From a virus, in the IMG/VR virus record IMGVR_UViG_3300046530_000052, positions 62,001 to 126,000 of that record: a DNA stretch of 64,000 nucleotides. One strand, 5' to 3'. Position 1 is the first letter of the stretch. Every line of letters begins with the position of its first letter. The position numbers and the translations under genes are program-made. This document shows, piece after piece, positions 41,199-50,109 of this stretch. The notes under the pieces are model-generated. The model did not search any database. It had not been told where the DNA came from and saw nothing but the letters and a program-made list of their open reading frames with translations.

Positions 41199-44129
41199 TC
41201 AAACGATCGAACGCATCCGGATGTCGTGTGGTTGGAAGATGGTATCAACCGACTCCTTAACCCCCAGCAGTCCATCACTGGTCAACTCCAGACGTTTACG
41301 GATACTGAAGCCTGTGAGGTTATCCAGGTTACTGATAACGTCCACAGTACTGTCACCCGCCATAGCGCTCAACTTAACCGCCACCACTTCCTCACTGATG
41401 TTTACCGAGCTGACTTGAGCTTGGAGCGCTTCAGTGGAGATAGTAGTCTTGTTGTACAGCCCCAAGTTCAACTGCTTAGGATCACTGGCGGCCAATGTAG
41501 CTTTAAGTGCAGCGTTACGCATCCCCGACTCAGTCAAGTAGTAAGTGACCACAAAGGACAGATCCTGACGGAGTACCCCTTCATAGTTACTGTTGATCAC
41601 CACTTGCTGATAACCCAGCTTACTTCTCGGCTGGAAGAACAGGTTGGTCTGGTTGATCGTCTCAGACGACAGACGCTCCATGTCACCGATGATGGTGTTA
41701 GTGAAGTAACGTTTGGTATCCGCTGCAAACTGGATATCGTATTCGTCCTTACTGAAGAAGTAGTTCCCATCGAAGGCTACGAAGTCCCAATGGTATTTCT
41801 TCTTCCGAGGCTCCAGCTCTACCGGCAAGCCGTTCTCGTACACCACGTCAATACCCGCCCGGTACTTCAGTGTAGGGGTAATGCCATCAGCCCCATACAT
41901 GATATCGCCTTTGCGGTACTCAACGATTGGATCACCCGCGTCATCGAACTGCAACTGACCATTAACCCGAACGTACTTGGTTTCCTCGTAAGTAGCAGGA
42001 ACATCCACCGAGTAACGCTTGTACTGAGCTTCACCGACCAATGGACGGATGCGGCTGTACATGTTCTTCAGGTGTTTGCCGAAGGTTACGTTGTACGTGG
42101 TCTCGAGGATACCCACCATCTCTTCAGGGAAGATGGAACCATCGATCTTCGGATCCAGCAGCGAGCGAGTGAGGTCTTGGTCACCCTCAACGCAGAAGAT
42201 GAATGTCATGTCTGTTGCCAGAGCACTACGCACCTTGTCCTGCTGAGAACCGAACTGGTTAAAGTTGTTGAAGTACAACAGATCATTCAAATCCACATCG
42301 AAACGACTGTCGAGGTAGAACTCCCAGTTACGCTCCCCGCTGCTGTTAACCGAAATCAACTTACCTGCCAAGTTAGCGGTCTGACTGGTTTCAGGAGGAG
42401 AGATAGATAACTGGATGCCCAACTGCTCGTTGATCAACTGCTTGTATGCATTGTCCGACTTGGTAGTCAGGTAAATGGTGTAGCCGTCTTCTCGGTGAGC
42501 AATAGACAAGCTACCAACACCAACGCCCAGACCCAATGCAGGGTTATCCCGTACGTAGGTTTGGTAGTTGATCAGTGGAGTGTCCAAGTTGTAGGTACGC
42601 AGAGACACCTGATCGTCCGTAACGTCCAAGACGTAATAGAACGGGGTGTAGACCAGCGTCTTGTTAGCCAGCAGGTCAACCTTACGCTCGGAGGAGAGGT
42701 TCAGGTAACCTTCCTTGGTGTAGTTATTAACCAGCACCGAAGTCGGCTGAGAGATGTCGAACAGGACGTTGTGAGGGACAGTAACACGATCCCCGTTGTC
42801 CTTAGCCACACCACTACCCAACAGGTCTTCAATCGACGCCAAGTAACTACCAACGTAGCAACTCATTGGAGCCAAGAAGTCTTTGTTCGACTGATACGGT
42901 AACTCACCGCTCAATGCAAACTGACGACCGGTCACGTAGTCGATTACCAGTACCGAACTGTAGCCGTTGTTCAGGGCCACACCTTCCACGTTCTTCTCGG
43001 TGATAGGCAGTGTACGGATCTGCCGACCGTCGATAACCCGCTGCTTCATTTCAACGAACGACGTTGGACTACGACCACCCTTGACGTTATCCACCGCTTG
43101 CCATACCACGTTACTGGCATTACGGAAAGGAGCAGAGTACTCGTTCAGATTACCGAGACCATAACGATAATCCTGATAGTTCGGAACGATGCTCGATGGA
43201 GACACGTCCTTCAGGTCTTTAACCAGAGCGCCCTTGGTGGTGTAGGTGTAGATACGAACCGTACCAACACCCAGACCGTTGGAGATGTAAACGTCAGGGA
43301 TCTCAAAGCTCACCCGCTTGTTAACAGTGTCCAGCTCACAAGCCAGAGTAACCGTCAACGGATCAAAGACCGCTTGGTCAAACGCCACCACGATCTCTGT
43401 CATCCCGGTACTGTTTACCAAGAAGGCACGGATACCGTACAAGTGGTCGGTGTAGTTGTAAGTACCCGAGCAACCCGACGCGCTGTTGGCAGTGATGTTC
43501 TCAATGCCTTTGCAGCTCATCTGAAGTACAGGAACGTACATCATCAAATACTGCACGTCGTTTTGGAGTTTGAACATCGGCTCGATAAGGTTGCTACTGA
43601 TCGGACTCAGCGGGTTGTTGGTATCCGAATCGAAGATGATGTTCCAACCACTTCGCTCGTTGTACAGGATACGGATCCCGTTCATGATGGAGAAGTCATA
43701 CCCGTTGATAGGGATGATCGTGTCCTTCGGAACCAGCAGCTCTTTATACGTAACCGACAGTTGACCCTGCTGCTCAGTACGGTCACGGGCCAGACCCATA
43801 AACGTTTCCACCGACAGAGCCAGCATGAGGGTGCTGGTAGCGGCGTCAGCGAACAGGCCGTAGGTTTCCTGGCTACTCATGTTGCGACTGAGCTGAGAGA
43901 TGTTGCGGGCGTGCTTAGCGTGCAGTTCACTGGTCGCATCAGCGATACGGTTAAAGAACCCGCTCGCTGTACCGAGGATCAGGGTGTACGCCAGAACTGC
44001 CGGGTGAGCTTTACTGTTGATTTGCTTGAGACCATTGAAGTAGCCGTCTTCAATCCCGTTAACCACTAGGTTAATACCCCGCATGGGGTTAGCGGCCAGC
44101 AGTTCGAGTTCTTCTTGACTCAGATTCAT
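41199..44129 (-). CDS. large virion structural protein, 976 aa (tail/baseplate candidate)
   Basis: The longest gene in the window. A helical N-terminal 140 residues (MNLSQEELELLAANPMRG; ETFMGLARDRTEQQ) is followed by a long beta-rich region with repeated Asn/Thr/Val strands (VFDPLTVTLACELD, VRIYTYTTKGALV), typical of tail or baseplate proteins. No lysozyme or sugar-binding motif seen. It overlaps the gene upstream by 4 bp and forms a two-gene minus-strand unit. Which tail part it belongs to cannot be decided by eye. Confidence 0.65.
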   Translation of the reverse strand: MNLSQEELELLAANPMRGINLVVNGIEDGYFNGLKQINSKAHPAVLAYTLILGTASGFFNRIADATSELHAKHARNISQLSRNMSSQETYGLFADAATSTLMLALSVETFMGLARDRTEQQGQLSVTYKELLVPKDTIIPINGYDFSIMNGIRILYNERSGWNIIFDSDTNNPLSPISSNLIEPMFKLQNDVQYLMMYVPVLQMSCKGIENITANSASGCSGTYNYTDHLYGIRAFLVNSTGMTEIVVAFDQAVFDPLTVTLACELDTVNKRVSFEIPDVYISNGLGVGTVRIYTYTTKGALVKDLKDVSPSSIVPNYQDYRYGLGNLNEYSAPFRNASNVVWQAVDNVKGGRSPTSFVEMKQRVIDGRQIRTLPITEKNVEGVALNNGYSSVLVIDYVTGRQFALSGELPYQSNKDFLAPMSCYVGSYLASIEDLLGSGVAKDNGDRVTVPHNVLFDISQPTSVLVNNYTKEGYLNLSSERKVDLLANKTLVYTPFYYVLDVTDDQVSLRTYNLDTPLINYQTYVRDNPALGLGVGVGSLSIAHREDGYTIYLTTKSDNAYKQLINEQLGIQLSISPPETSQTANLAGKLISVNSSGERNWEFYLDSRFDVDLNDLLYFNNFNQFGSQQDKVRSALATDMTFIFCVEGDQDLTRSLLDPKIDGSIFPEEMVGILETTYNVTFGKHLKNMYSRIRPLVGEAQYKRYSVDVPATYEETKYVRVNGQLQFDDAGDPIVEYRKGDIMYGADGITPTLKYRAGIDVVYENGLPVELEPRKKKYHWDFVAFDGNYFFSKDEYDIQFAADTKRYFTNTIIGDMERLSSETINQTNLFFQPRSKLGYQQVVINSNYEGVLRQDLSFVVTYYLTESGMRNAALKATLAASDPKQLNLGLYNKTTISTEALQAQVSSVNISEEVVAVKLSAMAGDSTVDVISNLDNLTGFSIRKRLELTSDGLLGVKESVDTIFQPHDIRMRSIV

Positions 44130-45199
44130 AGAGCACCCCAGTATTCCATTTCCATGTTCTGTAAGTTAATCCAAGGGTACATGCCGTATTGGCCAGCCAT
44201 GTATTCCCGGAACGAATATTTCTTGTAGTACCGACCTCTAACCGACGGGTGCATGTTGGGGTTACGGTACAAGGTGTTGTCGTTAAAGGCTTTAGCAATC
44301 GAGATGTTGTTAAAGCGGAAACCCTGACAAGTATAAGTCACTTCGAACTCATCTTGCCCCTGGCCACGCAGAGTGTTCTGTGTCCGGTCAATGGTACTGT
44401 AAGCACCAGACGGGAACGTGGTAGGCCAGCCCCCGCCACAGCAGAAGATCCACTCGATGTTGCGCATGTTCTTGTTCATAATCAAGTGGTAAATACGTGT
44501 GGTGTAATCTTTGTAGTTACCGGCCAACGGTTTCCAGTACGGTTCCATGCCTTCGTCACCGAGGGTCACTGCTTCAATGTAGTGAACCCAAGTGTTGAAC
44601 AGAGCAGGGATAATGCCCGGCTTGACGTTGTGGAAACTCTGGTGAATCTCGAAGTCGTAGTTGACTTTCAGGATTCCGTCGACATACGCATAAACCTCTC
44701 CCCTGAACCCAGCAGTACTTTTACCAGTACCCAAACTCAAGTCAGGGAACCCCGAACTTACTTTCAAATAGTTCGTTAAAACTGGGATCCAAGGGCACAG
44801 CGGATCGTAGACTTGGTTAAGTCCACTGTTAGCAGCACCCCACTTAGGGTCGAGTATTCCTTTGATATAAGCAGCAGGACTATTCGGTCTAGGACTGACC
44901 AAGTTGGCCAGTTGACTGTGTAGCTGAACATTCGAGTCCGACAGGTTTAAAGACGGTCGAGTGCAGAACATTAATCCTATGGTGTCGTCGGGGATAGCAG
45001 CCATTGCATGGCCAGGTCCTAAGACTCTAATGCCCCGCAAACTGTTTATTAGAGCGGAGTCGAACCCAGGTCCACCGTTTTCGGAATAGACTGTATTGAG
45101 CCACTCGCGGTAGTTACTGTTGTTCAGTTGCTCCCCAGGAGAATTTACCCCGGGTGTCTTGTTGAAGAAATCCTGGGAGTCATTCGTTTCATCAGCCAT
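44126..45199 (-). CDS. virion structural protein, 357 aa (tail tube/baseplate candidate)
   Basis: ATG at 45199 gives MADETNDSQD; a TTG 12 bases earlier (45211) is less likely. The C-terminal half has FEVTYTCQGFRFNNISIAKA followed by an aromatic end (YGMYPWINLQNMEMEYW), which recalls the beta-strand-plus-helix edge of tail tube-like proteins, but the similarity is weak. First gene of the minus-strand pair with the 976-aa protein and divergent from 45231 with only 31 bp between starts. Confidence 0.6.
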   Translation of the reverse strand: MADETNDSQDFFNKTPGVNSPGEQLNNSNYREWLNTVYSENGGPGFDSALINSLRGIRVLGPGHAMAAIPDDTIGLMFCTRPSLNLSDSNVQLHSQLANLVSPRPNSPAAYIKGILDPKWGAANSGLNQVYDPLCPWIPVLTNYLKVSSGFPDLSLGTGKSTAGFRGEVYAYVDGILKVNYDFEIHQSFHNVKPGIIPALFNTWVHYIEAVTLGDEGMEPYWKPLAGNYKDYTTRIYHLIMNKNMRNIEWIFCCGGGWPTTFPSGAYSTIDRTQNTLRGQGQDEFEVTYTCQGFRFNNISIAKAFNDNTLYRNPNMHPSVRGRYYKKYSFREYMAGQYGMYPWINLQNMEMEYWGAL

Positions 45200-45230
45200 T
45201 TCAATACCCAATGATTAAAGGTGAAAATAC

Positions 45231-46349
45231 ATGAACACGCAAAACCACATGGTTGGAGATATCCTGAACGTCGGTTCTTTCTTTCTGGATATCATGAAAA
45301 AGCTGTATCCGGATAATAAGGACATCGCTGGAGCCACCAACGTTGCTGACGTGATGCGACAGACATACGATGTGGTCTCGACTACCTCGATTGGCCAGAA
45401 CGCCCGGCGTACTCTGCTCTCCCCAATGGTCGTGATCCAAGGCGACCTGCTGCATCAGGATTACATGCCGGATCTGATCACAGTGATCAACATCCGTGAC
45501 ATCGTTGCTACCCTGTCGCACTTCGCTATCCGTAACGCTGAACAGATCGGTGTGAACATCTCCACCTACCTGGGCCGTGTTAACCCAAACCGTGCGGGTC
45601 TCCAGTCGCTGATCGCCGGCATCGAGTCCTTTGCTGCGGGTAACATTGACCCGAACCGTCCAAAGCCGGGTGAAGGTTCTTTCACTGTTAACGGCAAGAC
45701 CATCCAGGAACTGCAAGAATACGTTCCACTGTCGATCGGTCGTGTTGTGAACGCTACTGTCTTCGGTAAAGACGGTACGTCGGTTGACCTGCCACTAACC
45801 TTCCGCCAGATCATTGTTCCGGCTTCGACTGAGTCTCTGGAAAACACTTTCGGTGTTGCCAAGATCGAAGACGGGTTCAAGATGCGCTGGATCATGAAGA
45901 ACAACGGCGAGATCACCAACCCGGAATGGTTCGACGGTGAAGACATCATCCGTGAACGTTTCAAAGCGCTACGTAACGATGACACCAAGTACTACACCGA
46001 GTCTCAGGCTCGTGACGTACGTAACAAAGTTGAAGCCGTGCGTACTGGCGTTATCAGTCTGAACACCATGGCAAACACTTTCATCATCACTGAAGATGAA
46101 AAGCAACAAATCGAGATGCAGATTGGCAAGAACTTCTCTAACCCGAAGTCGCGTCAAGACATCTTCAAGGTTGTTAAAGCCAACACCATCGTCGTAGTTG
46201 ATGAAGGCCGCGGCTCGTTCACCTTTTACACCAACGGTCAGATGATGCCTGAAATCTACACGCGTCGTGACTTGGCAATCAAATCCAAGAAAGAGCCGGC
46301 TGTTAGCAGCCTGGAAGGTCTGGTCAAACTGCTCAACGGGGGCATCTGA
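45231..46349 (+). CDS. virion structural protein candidate, 372 aa
   Basis: AAGGTGA precedes the ATG at 45231. Alpha/beta with an Arg/Asn-rich centre and a segment FGVAKIEDGFKMRWIMKNN. Biased codons. It overlaps the next gene by 1 bp and opens a coupled run of four genes (45231-49041). No family recognised. Confidence 0.7.
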   Translation: MNTQNHMVGDILNVGSFFLDIMKKLYPDNKDIAGATNVADVMRQTYDVVSTTSIGQNARRTLLSPMVVIQGDLLHQDYMPDLITVINIRDIVATLSHFAIRNAEQIGVNISTYLGRVNPNRAGLQSLIAGIESFAAGNIDPNRPKPGEGSFTVNGKTIQELQEYVPLSIGRVVNATVFGKDGTSVDLPLTFRQIIVPASTESLENTFGVAKIEDGFKMRWIMKNNGEITNPEWFDGEDIIRERFKALRNDDTKYYTESQARDVRNKVEAVRTGVISLNTMANTFIITEDEKQQIEMQIGKNFSNPKSRQDIFKVVKANTIVVVDEGRGSFTFYTNGQMMPEIYTRRDLAIKSKKEPAVSSLEGLVKLLNGGI

Positions 46350-47239
46350 TGAAAATCACGGATTACGTCAGCAACGTACAAACGTTCAAGAAAAGCGAAC
46401 TGAGCCAACTGGTTACGGTTCTTCAGGTTACCGCTTCTGATCTCCTGGGTAACCTGGAGCGGATGCGCGCTAACAAGATCAACCTCGATACTCAGATCGG
46501 TCAATGGGCGATCACCAAGAGCATCGTGACCGGTCTGAACAACAACGGCTACCGCGGTATCAGTTTCGACAAGGCTGTTGAAGCGGCTCTGAATACTGTT
46601 GTCGATCTGTCTGCTGCGCTGGACAAGTTGATCAGCAAAGACAAGGACAACGTCTGGGACGGTAAGTTGATCAACCTGCGTCAGGCCAACATCCTGATGT
46701 CGATCGAGCAAATCGATCAGTGGCTGAAATACACCACCTTGGTCTACAACGTTCTGATCAGCCTGAACAACAAGGCCAACCAGCACGTCGACAGCACTGC
46801 CAGTAAGCTCGACCTGCGTTTCCTGACCCAGACTCTCGAGTACTACAAAGGAACCCTCCTGTGGCTCCTGAAGGGCTCCAAGGCTATCACCGCCGATCTG
46901 AACAACATCGCTGAAGTAGAAATCAGTGAAGCGTCGATGGGCGTAATGGAAGGCAGCGGTATGAAAACCCTGCTGGCCAGTCAATCGCTGGGTATCCACA
47001 ACTTCAACCCGAAATACTGGTGGAAGTTGAATCGCATGAAGAACCACGTTGAGGAGATCGAACAGATCCGCCTGAACAACGAGCACTTCGCGATGAAGAT
47101 CAGCCAAGCGGTCAACCTGAAGAACGGCACCAACGATGCTGCTCTGGAAGATCGGATCGAAGACTACCAGGACCGTATCCTGAAAGGGACTGCGCGCATC
47201 GCTGAGATCGACAACATGTACCGGAGCGCCAATGGCTAA
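46349..47239 (+). CDS. virion structural protein candidate, 296 aa
   Basis: Almost wholly helical (LVTVLQVTASDLLGNLERM, then several amphipathic helices), with an aromatic patch NPKYWWKLNRMKN at about 225-237 and a Glu/Arg-rich end. Coupled to both neighbours by overlaps of 1 and 8 bp. No Gly-x-Glu site of the inner-body type. Function unknown. Confidence 0.7.
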   Translation: MKITDYVSNVQTFKKSELSQLVTVLQVTASDLLGNLERMRANKINLDTQIGQWAITKSIVTGLNNNGYRGISFDKAVEAALNTVVDLSAALDKLISKDKDNVWDGKLINLRQANILMSIEQIDQWLKYTTLVYNVLISLNNKANQHVDSTASKLDLRFLTQTLEYYKGTLLWLLKGSKAITADLNNIAEVEISEASMGVMEGSGMKTLLASQSLGIHNFNPKYWWKLNRMKNHVEEIEQIRLNNEHFAMKISQAVNLKNGTNDAALEDRIEDYQDRILKGTARIAEIDNMYRSANG

Positions 47240-47747
47240 TTATCGTTCATTCGGCAATGGTTTCGTTAACGACGCACTCTCCGATACTGAACTGGATAAC
47301 ATCTTCAAGAACTTCGCTCTGATGCGTCAGGACGGTATCTTGGATTTCAATCTGGTCATCAACGGTGATCTGTCGATCGAAACCATGCGTGAAGCAAAGC
47401 GACTGATGGGTGGTAGTTTCAGACAATTTATGGAAGCCAACTACAACGGCGGCTCGGGTCCTTTGGCAACGTTGGTTAAAGATGTTGTCCATTTCATCAA
47501 CGGCAAGATGTCTCCTACGCCGTTGATTACCGTGATCAACTTCGAAGAGAACAAAGCCAAGGCGGTGGTTAAGACCCGTTTGGCTCAGTACAGTCCTTCG
47601 AAGCGTACGTCGGGTAACCTGGCCCTGCTGGAAGACGGCTATGTGGTTCACGACTCGGACTTCTTCCACCTGATGGCGGGTATTGGTCCGGCTCACGTTA
47701 TTCGATTCCTTCAACTTATCGGCGGTGGTAGCTACTATGGACAATGA
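47232..47747 (+). CDS. virion structural protein candidate, 171 aa
   Basis: Starts 8 bp before the end of the previous gene and runs 11 bp into the next. Contains helical and beta parts (LITVINFEENKAKAVVKT) and ends in a Gly-rich GGGSYYGQ. No family recognised. Its tight coupling implies fixed stoichiometry with its neighbours. Confidence 0.7.
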   Translation: MANYRSFGNGFVNDALSDTELDNIFKNFALMRQDGILDFNLVINGDLSIETMREAKRLMGGSFRQFMEANYNGGSGPLATLVKDVVHFINGKMSPTPLITVINFEENKAKAVVKTRLAQYSPSKRTSGNLALLEDGYVVHDSDFFHLMAGIGPAHVIRFLQLIGGGSYYGQ

Positions 47748-49041
47748 TCAAGATACACTGTCGGCTCAGATGGCGGCAGTTAACACAGCAAAGTCCGTCG
47801 AGTTGTTCGGCGCGCTCCGTAACACCATTACACTGAACGAAGTCCAGACCACCCTCGACAATTCCGCAGATCGTGTTCTGGAAGCCCAAAAGCTCCTGGA
47901 AGCAGTAGAACCCTTCGAAGTCAGTCCTGCGCTGGTAGAACTGGTCGATGAGCGTCTTGCTCGTGCCGGTGTTGATATCCCTCTGGAAACCGGCTTTGCC
48001 GAAGTACAGGGTGCTGAGGCACTGGGCCACACTCTGCTGCCAAAGAACTTCCTGTTCACTCGTCTGACTGGCTGCGAGAACTTCCTGACTCAGTTCTTCA
48101 AGGACTCCCGGGAAGTGGCGATCCAGATCGGTGCTTCGTTCCGCGACACTTGGGTTATCTTCACTCAGTCCGAAGAAGACCTGAACAAGGCGCTGGATCT
48201 GCTGGAAACTCAGATCAACAGTCAGCCTGACTTCATCAGCACCAACTCCTTCATTCTGGAGTTCCGTCTGTTCAACCTGTTCAAGGTGAATGGCAAGGTG
48301 AATGGTGACTGGACGGGTAACCTGAGCAAGCTGAGTTCCACCATCTCGGCGTTGAGCTCTGGTTACTACCTGAACAACAAGCAAACCCTGAATGCTCTGA
48401 TGAGTTACTTCGGTGGGTTCACTTCGTTGACTCAGGAAGGCGCAATGGAGCGTTTGCAGATCCTGCCGATCAGCATCCCGGACATCCCGTTCAAAGAGTG
48501 CAGCTACCCGAACCGTGCTCACGAAAGCCTGCTGGTTACCAGTAAACAGTCGGTAGAGCTGATGGGCGGTGCGTACTTCTTCGACACTCGTCTGAAGAAC
48601 CGTCCGAAGCGTTGCGAGACCATCGACTTGATCAGTGAGTTCATCGACCTCCACATCAAGAACGACCGTACTGGTTTCGAGAACAACGCCCCTCAGACCC
48701 ACGACCAGGTCGGTACTGAAATCAAAGCGTTGTCCAGCCGTGAAATCAAAGCGATCGTCAAGTCGCTGCGTGCTCTGTTGAAGGACTGGTCGTCTATGTT
48801 CGAGAAGAGCGAGAAGTTCAAGGTCGGTGATGCTGACTTCAACGACATCATCAAAGGCATCGTTGATGCTGAGATCGATGAGACCACTCGGATGTACATC
48901 GCCAAGTGGTTCGGTGCGTTGATCCGTCATAACCAGATGGAGCTGTTGACCATCCGTGTTGGTGTGGCTAACTATCTGACTCTGATCGTTAACGGTCTGA
49001 TCCAGATCTGCAACAATTCCATCAAGGTTAACGCCGAGTAA
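47737..49041 (+). CDS. virion protein with inner-body-type processing site, 434 aa
   Basis: ATG at 47737 has GGTGG upstream and overlaps the previous gene by 11 bp; earlier in-frame start-like codons lie within that gene. The N-terminal 94 residues are acidic helix ending in a VQGAE site (E94), after which comes an aromatic helix (CENFLTQFFKDSREVAIQIG). This is the propeptide-site-helix layout of the inner-body family, though overall similarity is lower. The body is mixed, with ALLKDWSSMF near the C-terminus. Confidence 0.65.
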   Translation: MDNDQDTLSAQMAAVNTAKSVELFGALRNTITLNEVQTTLDNSADRVLEAQKLLEAVEPFEVSPALVELVDERLARAGVDIPLETGFAEVQGAEALGHTLLPKNFLFTRLTGCENFLTQFFKDSREVAIQIGASFRDTWVIFTQSEEDLNKALDLLETQINSQPDFISTNSFILEFRLFNLFKVNGKVNGDWTGNLSKLSSTISALSSGYYLNNKQTLNALMSYFGGFTSLTQEGAMERLQILPISIPDIPFKECSYPNRAHESLLVTSKQSVELMGGAYFFDTRLKNRPKRCETIDLISEFIDLHIKNDRTGFENNAPQTHDQVGTEIKALSSREIKAIVKSLRALLKDWSSMFEKSEKFKVGDADFNDIIKGIVDAEIDETTRMYIAKWFGALIRHNQMELLTIRVGVANYLTLIVNGLIQICNNSIKVNAE

Positions 49042-49054
49042 AGGGGGAACAGTC

Positions 49055-50062
49055 ATGAGTTCAGGTAACAAGACTCAATTGGCTGTTTGCCTTGAACAGC
49101 ATCTGGAACTGTCGCGGTCTAACGATGAGCTGGGCCGTATCGGTCGTAGTCTCATTGCGGTGGCCGGTACCGAAGACTTCCAGAACGTTAAGGACAATGC
49201 AGTCAGCGCGTTGAACGCTGTAGGACGTGGGCTGTTCGCTGCGGGTAAATGGGTAGGCGGTGGGACACTCGACATCGCCTTGAAAGGGTTCACTGTTGCG
49301 GGTAACCAACTGAGTAAGTCTTTCTCGGAAAACGGTACACTCATTAAGAACGTGCTGAAGGACGTTGCTAAGACGTCGGATAAAGACCTCAAGGTTCCTG
49401 CGGCTAAAGCGTCCCTGATCACAGTCTCGGGTGATGCCAGCCATATCCTTCAAGACATGGAGGTGTTGGCCAAGGCGCTAGAGCTGTGGGTGGCGCACAA
49501 CAAAGACGTAATGAACTTTCTGGATAAGGAACTCATTACTCTGAAGAAGCTGAAGTCTGCCAACAAGGCTGAACAGATCCATGCGATCATCGATGAGTTC
49601 GAAGGGTTGAAGTACCCTGAGTTCAAGTTGGGGAACAACATGGGTAAAGCTGTTAAGTCGGACGTGCTTCCGGGTGGCCGTGTCTTTATCTTCTCTGATG
49701 AGGGCACCCCGAAGTACTCTATGGGTGGCGATGCTCCTTCTGGTGAGGCCAAAACCTTGATGATGTCGAAGAGTGAAATCTCCGATGTCATGAACAAATT
49801 GGATAAGGTTAACGAACTCCATTTGAAGGTTAAGGAATCCTATGACGGTTACACGGCTTTCATCAAGTCGTGGGCTGATATGGTCAAGGGTGTCGATGGC
49901 AACCTGAGCCAGTTGGACAAGGTCAGCAAAACGATCCTTGGTGAATGCGAGAAACTCATGAGCGGCAATCAAGGCGCACTCGCATTTTATAGCGGATTCA
50001 CTCCACGTGTTGTCGGCTATGTCGACAAGTACATTCATGGTGTGCTTGGGGTCTTCGCTTAA
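49055..50062 (+). CDS. inner-body/ejected-type virion protein, 335 aa
   Basis: Short propeptide with a single AGTE site (E40), then DFQNVKDNAVSALNAVG and a Gly-rich segment (GKWVGGGTLD) instead of the aromatic helix seen in the relatives. The rest is Lys-rich helix and ends in a hydrophobic IHGVLGVFA. The ATG follows GGGGGAA. Belongs to the family by its site and position; the missing aromatic helix makes it a divergent member. Confidence 0.68.
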   Translation: MSSGNKTQLAVCLEQHLELSRSNDELGRIGRSLIAVAGTEDFQNVKDNAVSALNAVGRGLFAAGKWVGGGTLDIALKGFTVAGNQLSKSFSENGTLIKNVLKDVAKTSDKDLKVPAAKASLITVSGDASHILQDMEVLAKALELWVAHNKDVMNFLDKELITLKKLKSANKAEQIHAIIDEFEGLKYPEFKLGNNMGKAVKSDVLPGGRVFIFSDEGTPKYSMGGDAPSGEAKTLMMSKSEISDVMNKLDKVNELHLKVKESYDGYTAFIKSWADMVKGVDGNLSQLDKVSKTILGECEKLMSGNQGALAFYSGFTPRVVGYVDKYIHGVLGVFA

Positions 50063-50097
50063 TTGTTTATAAACAACCCTCTCTTTCGTTAACGAAA
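50063..50097. repeat. two 14-bp perfect palindromes in the gap before gene 50110
   Basis: TTGTTTATAAACAA (50063-50076) and TTTCGTTAACGAAA (50084-50097), 7 bp apart, fill most of the 47-bp space between stop 50062 and ATG 50110. They could be protein-binding sites, a late promoter region or short RNA hairpins. Confidence 0.6.
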
Positions 50098-50109
50098 AGG
50101 ATACACGAA

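Noticed and set aside
41187-42410. Plus-strand frame opposite the 976-aa minus gene
   Set aside because: Begins in the terminator hairpin and has antisense-type composition; the minus gene is far longer and coupled to its partner.
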